DNA of 5,318 bases from Planctomycetota bacterium (GTDB lineage Bacteria > Planctomycetota > Phycisphaerae > WQYP01), in assembly GCA_021816165.1 (NCBI GenBank), contig JAKAYZ010000225.1, positions 1 to 5,318 of the forward strand. Reading direction: 5' to 3'. The notes beneath the pieces are model-generated. The model had not been told where the DNA came from, did not search any database, and worked only from the letters and a program-made list of their open reading frames with translations. Both the position numbers and the translations under genes were made by a program. Positions 1 to 5,318 of the stretch are shown in pieces. Position 1 is the first letter of the stretch, and every line of letters begins with the position of its first letter.

Positions 1-120
1 TGTGAAATAATGAATTATATAGCTTAATGATTTAATATAAAATGGAAGATTAGTAGGAGAGTATGAAGTTAGGTATGAAGTGTTATGCAGAATTAAAATT
101 AAAGCTGCCTATGTAACATA
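1..120. other. AT-rich non-coding left edge
   Basis: This stretch lies downstream of the left-hand gene's stop codon and is much richer in A and T than the rest of the window. No reading frame of useful length crosses it. It holds a 9-base direct repeat, GTATGAAGT, at 61-69 and 73-81. A weak 4-bp inverted repeat (GCAG at 87-90, CTGC at 105-108) flanks an A/T-only tract. The stem is too short to call a terminator. The change in base composition fits non-coding or acquired DNA, but no function can be assigned. Confidence 0.5.
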
Positions 121-1233
121 CTAAGCGCTTATTCTGCTCATTTCTTTTTTCCACCAGCCATTGCAGCCTTTGCCTTTGCGACACCTCTGACTCTCTTGAC
201 TCTGCCCTTGATTTCCTTTCTGGCTTTTGAGTAATCGCCCCTTAGTGTCGGGACATCCAATGGCCTTGCGTGTCGGGGTGCGTAGTCGATATTCAATGAC
301 CCAAAACGGGTCTTCATCCCAGATACCGTCACGCTTGAACCGGTCGATTTCTGATGGGGGCCAGTTTTGCATTTTGGCCATGAAGGTGTGGCGGCAAGCG
401 TTGAATTTAGGCCATTCGGGGGAGTTGATATCACACATAAGTGCGGTGTCGCGAAAGAATTCGCTTGGGGTGGGTGTTTTATCTTTGTTCCACATTTCTG
501 TGAATTTGTCGTACATGACGATCGAATGGCCGCCTCCTTTGCCACATTCCCAGGTCATGCTTTGCAACAGACCTTCCCGGTTGGTCCGTGGAACTGGTAC
601 AGGGTTAAAATCTTCGGGCAGATCTTCAGCTTGGGAGCGGGGCACCGGGCTTTTCTTCATACGGCAGGCAGCTATAGAGATGGTTCGGCCATCGTCGGCC
701 AGTCGTTGGAAGTCCGCGGCCGTCGGCGGGCGGTTGAAATAAACCTTCGCCTGTGTATCCACGCGGCGTGGCCACTGTTTGTAGCTTGGATGTGGCAGCA
801 GTGGATCGGGGGGTAGGTCCTGCCCATCCGGCGGGGACATCCCGTCGAGTGCGTGAAGAAGATTATTATTGATGGCCAGCAATGCCTTCAAATTCTTGGC
901 ATGGATCTGGCATGCCTCGGCGTGGAGTTCGGTGATAAAATCGCCACAATTGCCAGGGTGGTTGTTGATATGAACGGCATCATTGCCGTTGGCGGAGCGC
1001 AGAATACAAAAGCCACGCTTGAAATTGGGCATCCGCCAACTCCGACCGAAAAGCTCCTGTTCAAAGTTATCCTGTGGCTGTGTGCGGTCCTGCCGCCAGA
1101 GGTCCAGTTGCTCCTGGTAAAACTGACTGCGGGTACTCTTCTCTTCGAATGGATAAAAGCTGTAAGTGTGATTGGCGATTTCCAAAGCATCCCAGCTTTG
1201 GGAGTGGACGGCGGTAATACGAAGTGGTTCCAT
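121..1233 (-). CDS. Unrecognised hypothetical protein, 370 aa
   Basis: I do not recognise this family. The gene is convincing: its ATG follows a strong ribosome-binding site, the frame is open for 370 codons, and codon use looks normal for the window. The product is hydrophilic, with no signal peptide or membrane segment. It has ten cysteines (residues 76, 96, 108, 190, 230, 267, 280, 327, 351, 357), several histidines, a proline-rich stretch at about 133-149, a glycine-rich CGKGGGH at 230-236, and an aromatic, acidic DEDPFWVIEY at 306-315. The last 50 residues are rich in K, R, Q and G. A second frame over the same 3' end, closing at 138, gives an Ala/Lys-rich tail that looks at least as natural, so the true C-terminus is uncertain. 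The gene points away from the tRNA-like attachment segment at 1507-1528 and could be cargo of an integrated element. It shows no tyrosine-recombinase, transposase or nuclease motif I know. Confidence 0.75.
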   Translation of the reverse strand: MEPLRITAVHSQSWDALEIANHTYSFYPFEEKSTRSQFYQEQLDLWRQDRTQPQDNFEQELFGRSWRMPNFKRGFCILRSANGNDAVHINNHPGNCGDFITELHAEACQIHAKNLKALLAINNNLLHALDGMSPPDGQDLPPDPLLPHPSYKQWPRRVDTQAKVYFNRPPTAADFQRLADDGRTISIAACRMKKSPVPRSQAEDLPEDFNPVPVPRTNREGLLQSMTWECGKGGGHSIVMYDKFTEMWNKDKTPTPSEFFRDTALMCDINSPEWPKFNACRHTFMAKMQNWPPSEIDRFKRDGIWDEDPFWVIEYRLRTPTRKAIGCPDTKGRLLKSQKGNQGQSQESQRCRKGKGCNGWWKKEMSRISA

Positions 1234-1240
1234 CGGTGTA

Positions 1241-1247
1241 CTCCTTT
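1241..1247 (-). promoter_or_regulatory. Ribosome-binding site of the 370-aa gene
   Basis: On the minus strand the sequence is AAAGGAG, seven bases before the ATG at 1233-1231. It is a near-ideal Shine-Dalgarno sequence and settles the start of the left gene. A run of seven T residues lies a few bases further upstream. No convincing -35/-10 pair was found before it. Confidence 0.8.
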
Positions 1248-1268
1248 ACAAAAAAAGAGGAAACGCAG

Positions 1269-1556
1269 CTATGACTCCGGCATCGTGCGGGAAGTCGCTG
1301 GTGTGATTGGGTTACAGGGCGATGTTGGCGGAGAAGGTGTCTGTGTCAGCAGAAGGATGACGGTTTTGATATGGATGGACAGCGTGGGCCAGGCGGTTAC
1401 AACGGTAGCCAATTCGGGCGGTAAGCCACTGGTATCAAGTACAAGTGTGCCGGATTTCGTGCCGCACAATTTTGAAAATGGTGGGTTTGCTTGAGTTCTT
1501 GGGGTGGGTTCGACTCCTGCCGGGCGCAGTGTGGTTAAAACCCAAGCTGAATACAT
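1269..1556 (-). CDS. Possible small ORF or stranded C-terminal tail near an attachment site
   Basis: This is a 95-codon frame from ATG at 1556-1554. The first part reads antisense through the tRNA-Arg-like segment, giving RPAGVEPTP, the translation typical of antisense tRNA T-loops. The later part contains LPPELATVVTAWPTLSIHIK followed by TVILLLTQ, a compact amphipathic segment. From memory, segments of the form 'AWPxLPxHIKxxILxL' end reading frames beside tRNA-directed tyrosine recombinases in Planctomycetota and relatives; I cannot check this here. The frame has no good ribosome-binding site and codon use is not diagnostic. It may be a stranded or decayed tail, a real small protein, or chance. 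It ends 35 bases before the start of the 370-aa gene. Confidence 0.35.
   Translation of the reverse strand: MYSAWVLTTLRPAGVEPTPRTQANPPFSKLCGTKSGTLVLDTSGLPPELATVVTAWPTLSIHIKTVILLLTQTPSPPTSPCNPITPATSRTMPES
1507..1528 (+). other. tRNA-Arg 3'-end-like segment, candidate attachment site
   Basis: The plus strand reads like the last 22 bases of a tRNA-Arg: GG, T-loop TTCGACT (1509-1515), CCTGC (3' T stem), CGGGCGC (acceptor 3' strand) and discriminator A (1528). CGGGCGC is the complement of the GCGCCCG that opens many bacterial tRNA-Arg genes. The upstream five bases GTGGG can still pair with CCTGC through two G-T pairs, but no D arm, anticodon arm or 5' acceptor strand is found at the proper distance. 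CCA is not encoded. It is therefore not a working tRNA. A 3' tRNA fragment alone is the usual mark of site-specific integration into that tRNA. The match is from memory of the consensus, not from a search. Confidence 0.55.
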
Positions 1557-1568
1557 GTTTCGTGCATA

Positions 1569-1586
1569 CCTTCGGGGGTCCGAAGG
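1569..1586. repeat. Perfect 7-bp hairpin
   Basis: CCTTCGGgggtCCGAAGG is a perfect inverted repeat with a 4-base loop, about 40 bases from the tRNA-like segment. No T run follows it on either strand, so it is not a standard intrinsic terminator. It may fold in the 3' region of the fucI transcript or be part of an attachment region. Confidence 0.5.
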
Positions 1587-1606
1587 GCGGCCTCAAATTC
1601 CTCAAT

Positions 1607-1625
1607 ATCCGGTATTTGACCGGAT
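1607..1625. repeat. Perfect 7-bp hairpin
   Basis: ATCCGGTatttgACCGGAT is a perfect inverted repeat with a 5-base loop, 20 bases from the hairpin at 1569-1586. It also lacks a T run. The two together make a short structured region downstream of fucI. Confidence 0.5.
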
Positions 1626-1761
1626 GGCGAGCTGATGATTGCCACCTGTCCACCACGACTCAGAGCGCGTCGCCTGAGAATGCAAGCCAGAACGTGGGGT
1701 GTACTCGCCCACTACTTGGCGTGGCGGTTGGGTACCGGTACGCTGCACACGCTTAGTCGAT

Positions 1762-3594
1762 TCAATATTTACCATAAACGGGACCGAAATTTCGGCACGC
1801 GGCAAAGTCAGCAGCTTGCGGCTCATTGGCACCAAAGGCTGTCCATGCGCCGGGACGGAATATGCGCTCTTCCGGCACATTGTGCATATACACTGGAATA
1901 CGCAGCATGGCGGCCAGGGTTATCAACTCGTGGCCAATGTGCCCGCTGGAAAACGCGCAGTGATTGGCCCCCCAGTTGTTCATAACCGTATACGCATCGC
2001 GAAACACTCCCTGGCCGGTGCAGCGCGGGGCAAACCACGTGGTGGGCCAGGTCGGGTTGGTCCGGCGATCCAAGGTATCGTGGACAGCCGGTGGCAGATC
2101 AACCGTAAATCCCTCGGCGATTTGCAGCGCCGGGCCGAGTCCCTTTATTAAATTCAGCCGCGCTGCCGTGACCGGCATCGCACCACGGGTGCGGAAGCGC
2201 ACGGAAAACCCACCACCACGGAAGTATTCATACATGGCCGGACACCATTGAGCAGCGGCCAGGCAGGCGCGAGCTTCTTGCGGTGTGATCTGCCACCACG
2301 GCTTAATAGCAGGATGACCATCCACCGTCTGGCAACCCATGCCATCGAGTGCCGCCGAACCGCTGTTAATTAAATGTAGAATTCCACCTTCAGCCTCGCC
2401 CCGGAGTTGATGGCCGGTAGCCCGATGCACCGCGTGCGGACTCCAATAGGTGCGCACATCGGCAAATATCTGCGCGGTCCCGGTGAGCAAATGGCCAAAA
2501 AGCATGGTCGCACCGTTCAGGGCGTCGTTTTCGGTGGCCACCATAAAAGGTTGCCGGATGCCATTCCAATCAAAGGAGGAGCACAGCATAGTCTCCAGGA
2601 AGTCACCATTGGGATAATGATCCGTCCATTGGCGCTGTCCCTGAAAACCTGCCGCGATGGCGTTATGCCCGAGAGCCTCTTCACCAAAACCCGCCGCCGC
2701 CAACCGCGGATTGCCGATCATCAGATCACGCACGATCAGCGTCATCTTCACGGATTGTTCCAACTCCCTGGATTTTTGAGCGCGGCTTCGGCGACGTTTG
2801 GCAGTATTTCCATCCATTCCTTCCCGACAATTGGCTTTGGTCCAGTTCAGAGCATGATGAAACTCCCGGGCATCATAGATGTTGCGATCGATGCGGCGGG
2901 CAAGCTCCGTCATATCCACACTCATCACCCGCATGCCCAGATAGCTTTCAAAAAATGCGCTGTCCACGGCCGATCCGGCGATGCCCATGGACACACCGCC
3001 GATAGCGCAATAGGATCTTCCGCGCATTGCCGCCACCGCCAGACCCGCACGGGCAAACTGCAGCAGTTTCCACTGGACATCCTCCGGGATGGCGGTATCC
3101 GTGGCTTCCTGCACGTCGCGCCCGTAGATATTGAAGGCCGGCAATCCCTTTTGACTGTGGGCCGCTCCCACGGCCGCCAGATAAACCGCCCCTGGCCGTT
3201 CCGTGCCATTAAATCCCCAGACCGCTTTTGGGATCAGGGGGTCCATATCCATGGTTTCCGAACCGTAACACCAGCAGGGGCTGACGGTGATGGATACGCC
3301 GACACCCCGCGACGCAAACTTTTGCGCACACTTGGCCGCCTCGGCAATACCGCCGATGGTGCCATCCGCCAATACACATTCCACCCTGGTACCGTCGGCG
3401 TGGCGCAGCTTGGCCGTCAACAGGCCAGCGACACTGCGTGCCATGTCCATGGTCTGCTTTTCCAGTGATTCGCGTACGCCATCCCGCCGGCCATCAATGG
3501 TCGGTCGAATACCAATTTTGGGATTCACGCCCACCAGACGATTCTTTGGTTTGTTAACGACGATTTTTTCCATCTTAGCCACCAGCTTATTCAT
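1762..3594 (-). CDS. fucI: L-fucose isomerase (EC 5.3.1.25)
   Basis: This cytoplasmic enzyme interconverts L-fucose and L-fuculose, and in known members also D-arabinose and D-ribulose. It is the first step of the phosphorylating fucose pathway. The 610-residue product aligns from memory along its whole length with the 591-residue E. coli FucI. Shared blocks include PKIGIRP (25-31), CWCYGSET (107-114), [16 protein letters not shown] (126-141), [10 protein letters not shown] (199-208) and NSGSAALDG (410-418). The metal ligands of E. coli (Glu337, Asp361, His528) correspond to Glu355 in ATENDALNG, Asp379 in FADVRTYW and His545 in NWGANH; all are present. The N-terminus is about 18 residues longer and basic. 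Met8 (ATG 3573-3571) is a possible start because GGTGG lies five bases before it, whereas the first ATG has no clear ribosome-binding site. Fuculokinase and aldolase genes are not in the window. A 17-bp palindrome sits just upstream. No canonical terminator follows. Confidence 0.97.
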   Translation of the reverse strand: MNKLVAKMEKIVVNKPKNRLVGVNPKIGIRPTIDGRRDGVRESLEKQTMDMARSVAGLLTAKLRHADGTRVECVLADGTIGGIAEAAKCAQKFASRGVGVSITVSPCWCYGSETMDMDPLIPKAVWGFNGTERPGAVYLAAVGAAHSQKGLPAFNIYGRDVQEATDTAIPEDVQWKLLQFARAGLAVAAMRGRSYCAIGGVSMGIAGSAVDSAFFESYLGMRVMSVDMTELARRIDRNIYDAREFHHALNWTKANCREGMDGNTAKRRRSRAQKSRELEQSVKMTLIVRDLMIGNPRLAAAGFGEEALGHNAIAAGFQGQRQWTDHYPNGDFLETMLCSSFDWNGIRQPFMVATENDALNGATMLFGHLLTGTAQIFADVRTYWSPHAVHRATGHQLRGEAEGGILHLINSGSAALDGMGCQTVDGHPAIKPWWQITPQEARACLAAAQWCPAMYEYFRGGGFSVRFRTRGAMPVTAARLNLIKGLGPALQIAEGFTVDLPPAVHDTLDRRTNPTWPTTWFAPRCTGQGVFRDAYTVMNNWGANHCAFSSGHIGHELITLAAMLRIPVYMHNVPEERIFRPGAWTAFGANEPQAADFAACRNFGPVYGKY

Positions 3595-3606
3595 TCGACA
3601 TCGGTG

Positions 3607-3623
3607 TTGGGCAGGCTGCCCAA
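3607..3623. promoter_or_regulatory. 17-bp palindrome before fucI, candidate operator or leader hairpin
   Basis: TTGGGCAGGCTGCCCAA has perfect 8-base arms around a single G and ends 12 bases before the first fucI ATG (33 before Met8). It could be a binding site for a dimeric regulator, for example a sugar-responsive repressor, or an RNA stem that controls access to the start. The position favours a role in fucI control, but no regulator gene is present here and the family of such a regulator cannot be inferred. Confidence 0.5.
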
Positions 3624-3740
3624 TACGTAACCGGAGATATGGCCAACCTTTCCTGAATTACCAGCTTACCGCCAACGGTTCAACCCATACGATTACCACA
3701 AAAAAGTGTAACACGAAGCGTTATCAGTGCCTAGTGCTCT

Positions 3741-3957
3741 GTCTTGGCCATCGCGTTTGGGCGAGCAATGAAGGAGTTGCAGATGGAGTTGATCTATGCC
3801 CGCAGTCCAAAGGCTCAGGGGGAGTAGAGCGTCGGCACGCGCTGTTCCCGTATCGTCTGGTTAATGAGATGCGGCTGCGGCACATTTCGGATATGGCCCA
3901 GGGGCATGCTTGGTCAGAGAAGTTTTTCTGAAGGATTTGAACCGGCGGAAAGAAGGA
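3741..3957 (+). pseudogene. Decayed DDE (rve-type) transposase fragment, ISNCY/IS1202-like
   Basis: Three plus-strand frames join into the C-terminal part of a transposase catalytic domain. Frame one (3741-3824) reads FGRAMKELQMELIYARSPKA, then QG. Frame two (from 3821) reads GVERRHALFPYRLVNEMRLR, then HISDMAQGHAWSEKF. Frame three (from 3922) reads FLKDLNRR. From memory, ISNCY/IS1202-type transposases have 'ELGIELI.A.SP.AKGRVERLFGTLQ' followed by 'DRLVKELRL.GIS..EEAN.FL..F...NRRF', an order that fits well; the Glu of VER is the third DDE residue. Restoring one base after GGG at 3821 recreates QGRVER, and shortening the five-T run at 3923-3927 joins the last two frames. The first two catalytic Asp residues and any terminal repeats are not seen. 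The relic is dead and points opposite to fucI and cysNC. It fills much of the gap between them. Confidence 0.7.
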
Positions 3958-3981
3958 TGGGGTGGGCCGTGCGGTCGGGTG

Positions 3982-4004
3982 GAGCCGACGTGGCAGCCCG
4001 GCTC
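3982..4004 (-). terminator. Hairpin directly after the cysNC stop, weak terminator candidate
   Basis: GAGCCG and CGGCTC form a perfect 6-bp stem around an 11-base loop, starting at the base after the TAA of cysNC. No T run follows on the minus strand, so intrinsic termination is doubtful. It may protect the 3' end of the transcript or be coincidental. Confidence 0.25.
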
Positions 4005-5318
4005 TTATGCCTTCAAAAATTGTCGCTCGCGCAGAAGTCCCACAATCCGATCCACACTCTGATCGACCGTCAGCACGTGGGTTGGTAATTCCATATCCGG
4101 TACGGTCGGTGGCTCGTACTGGGTGCTTATGCCCGCCACGCCTTTCACCTGTCCGCGGTCGGCCAGGCGATATATGCCGCTGGTATCGCGAGCCCGGCAC
4201 ACCTCAAGCGGCGCGGACAGATAGATTTCCAGAAATCGTTCCGGCCCAATCAGCCGCCGCACTTTTTCCCGTACCGCCGCATGCGGGGCAACCAAAGCGC
4301 ACACGCAAATCAGGCCGGATTCGTTGAGAATGCGCGCCATTTCCGCAGTGCGGCGGAGGTTTTCCGAGCGGTCATCGGCGGTGAAGCCCAAGTCGCTGGT
4401 GATACCCCGGCGTAATTCCTGGCCATGCAACACCGTTACCAGATGCCCGCGCTCAAAAAGTTTTTCCTCCAGAGCGTACGCGATGGTAGCTTTTCCGGAG
4501 CCGGTTAATCCGGTAAGCAGAATGGTGACAGGGGTTTGACCCAGCCGACTTTCGCGCTGGTGCAGCGTAATGCGAGTGTGGGGGCGATCCGCAGGCATAC
4601 TGGCTGGTGGCGACCACGGGTCCGCCCGGCTGCGGGAATCGTCGGGTTCAATAATCATCCCGGCACCCACCGTGTTGCTGCTCTGGCGATCAATGATGAT
4701 AAATGCACCGGTAGCCCGATTACGGCGGTAAGCATCGAAGGCAATGGGCTGGGTGATGGAAATGGAACATCGACCCACTTCATTCAGATGCAGGGTTTCC
4801 AAAGGCTTTTCTTCCAGCGTGTTGATATCTATTCCTGCGAGAATATTGATGTCACCGGGTACGGTGCGCGTGGTTTGTTTAATCAGATAACTGGCGGTTA
4901 GGTCCAGCGGTTGTTCGCTCAGCCATACTACATGCGCTGTGAAGTCATGGCCAAAATGCGGCTGGCTTTCCGGATGAACCAGCATGTCCCCACGGCTAAT
5001 ATCAACTTCATCCGCCAAGGTCACGCTGACCGCCATTGGGCATTGGGCTTCCTGCAGATCCCCATCGCGTGTCACAATGGATTTGATCCGGCTTCGACGT
5101 CCGGATGGCAAAACCATAACCGGGTCACCGCAGCGCATGACCCCCGAGGCAATGCCACCGCTGAATCCACGGAAATCGAGGTTGGGGCGCAGCACCAGTT
5201 GTACCGGAAAGCGCAGATCGGTCAGGTTGCGATCCGCGGCGATATGCACAGTTTCCAGGTGGTTCAGCAGGGCTCCGCCCTTGTACCACGGCATCCGGAT
5301 GCTGCGTTCCACCACGTT
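4005..5318 (-). CDS. cysNC: Bifunctional sulfate adenylyltransferase subunit 1 / adenylylsulfate kinase, 5' end missing
   Basis: The frame is open to the right edge, so the N-terminal GTPase domain lies outside. It starts in the window as NVVERSIRMPWY, the familiar junction after the GTPase domain of CysN. Residues (counted from 5315) of about 30-222 are the CysN beta-barrel domains: RFPVQLVLRPNLDFRGFSG (35-53), DEVDISRGDML (102-112), WLSEQPL (131-137). A linker (about 223-262) leads to the CysC kinase domain (263-436): P-loop GLTGSGKAT (269-277), LHGQELRRGITSDLGF (296-311), DDRSENLRR (314-322), LSAPLEVCRARD (366-377), and ISTQYEPP (396-403). With CysD, CysN makes APS from sulfate and ATP; CysC phosphorylates APS to PAPS. 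Odd points in the kinase: Ala276 at the Walker A Ser/Thr position, HGQE for DGDN, and Ala343 for the usual Ser of the SP motif. cysD is expected just beyond the right edge. Domain identity is secure; kinase activity is not. Confidence 0.95.
   Translation of the reverse strand, partial: NVVERSIRMPWYKGGALLNHLETVHIAADRNLTDLRFPVQLVLRPNLDFRGFSGGIASGVMRCGDPVMVLPSGRRSRIKSIVTRDGDLQEAQCPMAVSVTLADEVDISRGDMLVHPESQPHFGHDFTAHVVWLSEQPLDLTASYLIKQTTRTVPGDINILAGIDINTLEEKPLETLHLNEVGRCSISITQPIAFDAYRRNRATGAFIIIDRQSSNTVGAGMIIEPDDSRSRADPWSPPASMPADRPHTRITLHQRESRLGQTPVTILLTGLTGSGKATIAYALEEKLFERGHLVTVLHGQELRRGITSDLGFTADDRSENLRRTAEMARILNESGLICVCALVAPHAAVREKVRRLIGPERFLEIYLSAPLEVCRARDTSGIYRLADRGQVKGVAGISTQYEPPTVPDMELPTHVLTVDQSVDRIVGLLRERQFLKA

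Larger units (their letters stand above)
1535..1711 (-). pseudogene. Possible C-terminal remnant of an unidentified protein
   Basis: A 58-codon open frame with no ATG near its beginning ends in TAA at 1537-1535. Its second half looks like real protein: GGQVAIISSPSGQIPDIEEF, then EAALRTPEGMHETCIQLGF. The frame is closed upstream by TAG at 1714-1712 and could be read further back only by passing that stop. GTG codons inside could serve as starts of a much smaller product. I cannot name the family. It lies between the fucI stop and the tRNA-like segment, which suits a gene end broken at a junction. It could also be a chance open frame. Confidence 0.3.

Noticed and set aside
61..81. Start of a repeat array
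   Set aside because: GTATGAAGT occurs only twice, 12 bases apart; no further copies follow, so this is not a CRISPR or iteron array.
87..108. Terminator after the 370-aa gene
   Set aside because: The stem is only four base pairs with a 14-base A/T loop and no proper T run after it.
853..1494. 213-codon plus-strand open frame
   Set aside because: Most of it lies opposite the well-supported 370-aa gene and has no ribosome-binding site or recognisable domain; treated as a shadow.
1447..1528. Complete tRNA gene on the plus strand
   Set aside because: The 3' part fits, and GTGCCGG at 1447 pairs six of seven acceptor positions, but there is no D arm with GG, no 5+7+5 anticodon arm, and the spacing is wrong. 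Only the 3' fragment is supported.
2407..3468. 353-codon plus-strand open frame
   Set aside because: Entirely opposite fucI, whose identity is certain; a shadow produced by codon bias.
3655..3683. fucI promoter TTGAAC - 17 bases - TAATTC on the minus strand
   Set aside because: The -35 is fair and the spacing ideal, but the -10 matches the consensus at only two of six positions; not strong enough to annotate.
3932..3948. Second tRNA T-loop-like sequence on the minus strand (GGTTCAAATCC)
   Set aside because: The T stem pairs only two of five positions and no tRNA body exists. The same bases are explained by the transposase relic on the plus strand (LKDLNRR).

Overview
The window has a backbone of minus-strand genes: the 3' part of a sulfate-activation gene (cysNC) at the right edge, a complete L-fucose isomerase gene (fucI) in the middle, and an unrecognised 370-codon gene at the left. 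The coding regions have moderate GC, while the first 120 bases are strongly AT-rich. The CysN-CysC fusion, with the GQ-type APS-kinase motif variant, next to fucose metabolism would fit a polysaccharide-using member of the Planctomycetota/Verrucomicrobiota/Lentisphaerota group. That is an impression from protein resemblance, not a proof.

Right part (about 3595-5318): cysNC runs off the right edge, so its GTPase domain is outside the window. About 410 bases separate it from fucI. These are not empty: the plus strand carries a decayed DDE (rve-type) transposase fragment, readable only by joining three frames, with the 'GxVER' region still recognisable. Between this relic and fucI lies a perfect 17-bp palindrome, 12 bases before the fucI start, a good candidate operator or leader hairpin. 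fucI is therefore probably transcribed separately from cysNC.

Middle (1762-3594): fucI is intact, and all three metal ligands of the family are present.

Left part (1-1761): the roughly 530 bases between the fucI stop and the left gene look like a junction. They contain a 22-base plus-strand segment that reads as the 3' end of a tRNA-Arg (T-loop, 3' half of the T stem, acceptor 3' strand, discriminator A) with no tRNA body before it. Two perfect short hairpins lie close by, with two short minus-strand reading frames that look like gene remnants. A tRNA 3' fragment without its gene is the usual trace of tRNA-directed integration. In the usual geometry the element lies to the left of this fragment and includes the unrecognised 370-codon gene, while fucI and cysNC are resident chromosome. 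No integrase and no second attachment copy are visible, so the island model is an inference.

Functionally, fucI would convert L-fucose to L-fuculose. CysNC would make APS, and possibly PAPS, from sulfate, although its kinase half has several active-site substitutions. No CRISPR array, complete tRNA, rRNA or complete insertion sequence was found.
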